From a bacterium (lineage in GTDB: Bacteria > Zhuqueibacterota > Zhuqueibacteria > Zhuqueibacterales > Zhuqueibacteraceae), in NCBI GenBank assembly GCA_023150945.1, contig JAKLJX010000001.1, positions 310,001-374,000 on the forward strand: a stretch of 64,000 nt of DNA, written 5' to 3'. The position numbers and the translations under genes are program-made. The first letter of the stretch is position 1; every line of letters starts with the position of its first letter. Below, in pieces: positions 61,464-64,000 of this stretch. Below the pieces are notes generated by a model. The model did not search any database. It was not told the origin of the DNA and saw only the letters and a program-made list of their open reading frames with translations.

Positions 61464-61800
61464 GTATTGGCCCTTTTGACTAGCTCTTGGTGATCGCTGC
61501 CTCTAGCCCTTGGTCACTAAAGAGTAAACTCGTTGCAAAAAAAGCAAAAATTTGTCCGGTGGCTGCTTTCTCGACCTGCATTGCTGCGGGTCTTGTAGCA
61601 ATTCTGAAAATCTCCGCCTTCTTCCACTTTGGGCGAAAGAATTCACGCAGAGATGCAAAGCCGCAAAGTTCTCCCGATCACTTTTTGTCGGCAATCATGA
61701 AAGACAAAACTCGAATCTTTTTCTTGCGTGCCTTCGCGGTCGCTTCTGCCTTCCTTGGTTCCTGCTCGTTCGAGGCATGGTGACTGGATGCCGCCTCGGG
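61464..61800. other. Gene-free gap with a repeat-like segment
   Basis: Between the TolC-like and membrane-fusion genes. Bases 61644-61668 (CACGCAGAGATGCAAAG, then CCGCAAAG) and 61722-61752 (inverted GCGACCGCGAAGGCACGCAAG) resemble the ends of the element at 43233-43291. No gene seen. Because it splits an otherwise continuous efflux operon, it may be an insertion. Confidence 0.5.
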
Positions 61801-63327
61801 TCAACGCGCCGGCGGCGCGGTGACCTGCACCGGCGCCTCCAGTTCGAAATCCCACAACGTCTTGCGCCGCAAATCAGCGAGCGCCTGCTTGTAGTCGATG
61901 ATCGCGTTGAGGGAATTGGTGCGCGCCTGGGTCAGGCGGTTTTGCTCCAGCGCCAGGTCTTGCGAGCTTAAGTCTCCGCTTTCGAATTTGAGCAGGCTGA
62001 TGCGATAACTCTTCTCCGCCAATTCTTCACTGCGGCGGGTGATTTCCAGACGTTGCTGCGCGGATTCGAGATTGCGTACGGCGTCGCGAATTTCCTGCTT
62101 GATGGCCTCGGTGCGATTTTGCTGCGTCAAACGATCGCTTTGCAGCGCCGCGCGGGCCGCCTGCACCTCCGCGCCGTTCTTGCCCCAGTCCCACAACGGC
62201 ACCGACAAGGCAAGCTTGACGCTGCGATCGGTGTCGAATTTCTGGAACGCGTCCCGGAATTTCTTCTCCTCATTCAACAGGCCATAGCTCGCATACAGCT
62301 CGCCGGTGATTTCGCTGGCGGCGTCGGTTTCGGCCACGCTGATTTCGCTCAATTGCACGGCAATTTCATCGGAGCGCAGCTCGGTGCGGCGCTGCAGCGC
62401 CTCGGCCAGCGCGCGTTCCAGCACAACCTGAATCGGGCGATAGGTTAGTTCGGTGACCACCCGCACCGAGTCCTCCATCGGCAGGCCGATGAGCAGCTTG
62501 AAGCTGTCCTCGGTGCGCTGCAGATTGGCGCGGCTGTTGGCCAGAGTGTTGCGCGCGTTCGCCATTTCGACCTCCAGCCGCAAAACCTCCAGCTCCGGAA
62601 ACAGCCCGGCCTGCTGCTTCAGGCGCGCAAGATGAAAGGCATTTTCGGACTGTTGTGCCTGCGCCTGGTCGATCGCCAGTTGCTGCTGCAGGCGAAAGAG
62701 ATTGTAGAAGGCGCTGGTGACGTTGTAGATGATGTCGAGCTGGCTGCGGCTGTAGGTCTGCAGTGTGTTTTCGAGGTTCAAATCGGCCTTGCGATAGTTC
62801 GTCTTCAGGCGGTTGAGCGTGAACAGCGGCTGCCGGAATTGCAGCCGCAGTTGCGGCAGATAGGTGGTGGAAGAAGTCCGCTGCTCGAACGGCGTGCCGC
62901 CCACGTCGATCGAAGTGGTGATCGATTGATGAAAGCGCTGCATCACACCCACCAGCGAAATCACGCCGTCGGTCATGGCCAGCGGCTGATTGACGAACAG
63001 CTCCGCCTGCATGTCCACGAAGTTCTGCCGGGGAAAGACAAATTCGCCGGTACCGATTTGCGTCTGGCTGATGCCCTGGCGGAGATTGGGCAGGCTGGAG
63101 AACACCAGCTCGCCAAAACTCTTGAAACTGGCCTCGGCGGCTTTCAAGCTCATGCGGGAATTGAGCAGCGATTGTTCGAGCTGTTTTGCCTGCTGGCTGC
63201 GGTTCAGCCCAATGGCAAGGCTTTGATCCAGGGTCAGCCGGTGCATCACCTGGGCCAGACTGTTGGTCGCGCCGGCCAGCAGCAGGCTCGCCAGCGCCAG
63301 CAGAACGACGGCGGTGTTGTGCTTCAT
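61801..63327 (-). CDS. TolC-family outer-membrane efflux channel
   Basis: About 508 residues. ATG 63327 starts a signal peptide (KHNTAVVLLALASLLLAGATNSLAQ); an upstream GTG is possible. Two OEP repeats follow: LTLDQSLAIGLNRSQQAKQLEQSL begins the first helix pair and RPIQVVLERALAEALQRRTELRSDE the second. Long helices (ESAQQRLEITRRSEELAEKSYRISLLKFESGDLSS, read in overlapping pieces) end at LALEQNRLTQARTNSLNAII, the canonical C-terminal OEP motif. It forms the trimeric exit duct for the RND system encoded downstream. Confidence 0.93.
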   Translation of the reverse strand: MKHNTAVVLLALASLLLAGATNSLAQVMHRLTLDQSLAIGLNRSQQAKQLEQSLLNSRMSLKAAEASFKSFGELVFSSLPNLRQGISQTQIGTGEFVFPRQNFVDMQAELFVNQPLAMTDGVISLVGVMQRFHQSITTSIDVGGTPFEQRTSSTTYLPQLRLQFRQPLFTLNRLKTNYRKADLNLENTLQTYSRSQLDIIYNVTSAFYNLFRLQQQLAIDQAQAQQSENAFHLARLKQQAGLFPELEVLRLEVEMANARNTLANSRANLQRTEDSFKLLIGLPMEDSVRVVTELTYRPIQVVLERALAEALQRRTELRSDEIAVQLSEISVAETDAASEITGELYASYGLLNEEKKFRDAFQKFDTDRSVKLALSVPLWDWGKNGAEVQAARAALQSDRLTQQNRTEAIKQEIRDAVRNLESAQQRLEITRRSEELAEKSYRISLLKFESGDLSSQDLALEQNRLTQARTNSLNAIIDYKQALADLRRKTLWDFELEAPVQVTAPPAR

Positions 63328-63499
63328 CGGTCGGAGGTGCTTTAGGTTCACTGCAATTCTGTTTGGAATGACGGTCCGGAGAACGACCTGCTCAACTCAA
63401 AGTGACAATCTGTAAGGTTCCAGCTTGCCGCCAAGTCTGATTGACGAATCCCGTTTGAAAATTCGTTCCCGCCTTCACACCGGCGCGGGCGGCCGCGCC

Positions 63500-64000
63500 T
63501 CACTCGACGAACTCCCAGCGCACGGCATCGGCAATCACAAAGCCGCTGCCGGCATCGGACAATTCGATAACGGCAGGCTGGTCCGTCTTGAAGTGATAGC
63601 GGCCGAGTGCCAGCCAGCCCTCGGCGGTTTCCTGCGGCTGCAGCTCCAGCCGGCTTTTGCCTTCCGCACTGGTCACCGTGATTTGAAACGAGCGGCTGAG
63701 ATTGCGCGACCACCAACTGCGGGCCATCGGCAAATGAAAACTCAATTCATAATCGCCGGTGCGCGGCACTTTGGTTTCCCAGCGCGCGGGGTAGTCGCCG
63801 CGACCGCCGCGCTTCATGCGCCAGCCAAAATAGTACTTGCCGTACGCCATCGGGTCGGTGTCTTCCCACCAGCTCTGGCCCTTGGAGGGCGGGCGCAGAT
63901 ACCTGGCCTCGGCGCTCACCGGCGTGAAAAAACCCGCGTCCTGATCATCCAGCACAAACGCCAGCGAATCGTTCGAGGACACGGTGGTGAAAACCGTATC
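63500..64000 (-). CDS. Golvesin C-terminal-like domain protein (5' part outside window)
   Basis: The frame is open to the right edge, so only the last 166 codons are seen and the start is missing. The visible part resembles a golvesin C-terminal-like domain: PARWETKVPRTGDYELSFHL, ITVTSAEGKSRLELQPQ, TAEGWLALGRYHFKT, PAVIELSDAGSGF and the closing VIADAVRWEFVE. In other bacteria this carbohydrate-binding-like module sits at the end of secreted hydrolases or amidases, so the missing part is probably an exported enzyme. Aromatic clusters (SWWEDTD, YYFGWRM, SWWSRN) suggest ligand binding. Confidence 0.75.
   Translation of the reverse strand, partial: DTVFTTVSSNDSLAFVLDDQDAGFFTPVSAEARYLRPPSKGQSWWEDTDPMAYGKYYFGWRMKRGGRGDYPARWETKVPRTGDYELSFHLPMARSWWSRNLSRSFQITVTSAEGKSRLELQPQETAEGWLALGRYHFKTDQPAVIELSDAGSGFVIADAVRWEFVE

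Overview
The window reads as chromosomal DNA of a GC-rich, Gram-negative bacterium of the FCB group, most likely an uncultured KSB1/Calditrichota-type lineage. This placement is inference from gene content: surface proteins with a C-terminal 'NPFNP'-type secretion/sorting domain, a PorV-like outer-membrane protein, a TonB receptor with an N-terminal carboxypeptidase-regulatory-like domain, a complete RND/MFP/TolC efflux set, and SpoIIE/STAS-type signalling. Codon use is strongly GC-biased, so long antisense open frames are common and were ignored. I see no tRNA, rRNA, CRISPR array, prophage or transposase.

Layout. 1-6.1 kb (minus strand): a truncated beta-propeller sensor, a secreted subtilisin, a separate subtilase-propeptide-like protein, a putative glycoside hydrolase and an orphan gene. 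6.1-6.5 kb is a cluster of palindromic repeats. 6.5-11.2 kb: a YdiJ/GlcD-type FAD/Fe-S dehydrogenase and GlpD. 11.5-15 kb: a four-gene cassette (radical SAM protein, degenerate metallophosphoesterase, AhpD-like protein, FAD oxidoreductase), the best candidate here for an undescribed pathway. 15-22 kb: a SpoIIE phosphatase with C-terminal TPR-like repeats, a putrescine-type aminotransferase, an intradiol-dioxygenase-like secreted protein, a one-domain asparaginase and an outer-membrane protein. 22-26 kb: an isopropylmalate-type dehydrogenase and a two-gene SNF2 helicase/zinc-ribbon operon. 26-32 kb (plus strand): an NCS2 permease, a LytS/LytTR two-component pair and a beta-helix surface protein.

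32-39 kb is a long minus-strand housekeeping run (TPR protein, glyA, nrdR, tatC, dcd, PHP, MBL, HD) with very short gaps or overlaps, linking one-carbon/deoxynucleotide metabolism with Tat export. 39-43 kb encodes a heterodimeric ABC exporter with one degenerate ATP site. 44-51 kb is a TonB receptor, giant sorted surface protein and PorV-like protein in one direction, probably a surface display/export unit. 52-57 kb holds the slipin/NfeD/DUF2905 membrane cluster, a 6S-RNA-like structured RNA, a STAS protein, a small Cys-containing membrane protein and comM. 57-63.3 kb is the tripartite RND efflux operon, and the right edge cuts a golvesin-domain protein.

Regulatory observations. Several promoters of the form TTGA(C/T)N - 16/17 bp - TATATT can be read directly. 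One of them, in front of the alpha/beta hydrolase at 44.1 kb, puts the transcription start on or next to the ATG, predicting a leaderless mRNA. At least five families of small palindromic or terminal-inverted-repeat elements are scattered between genes. All start sites, folds and functions were read by eye, with no database searches.
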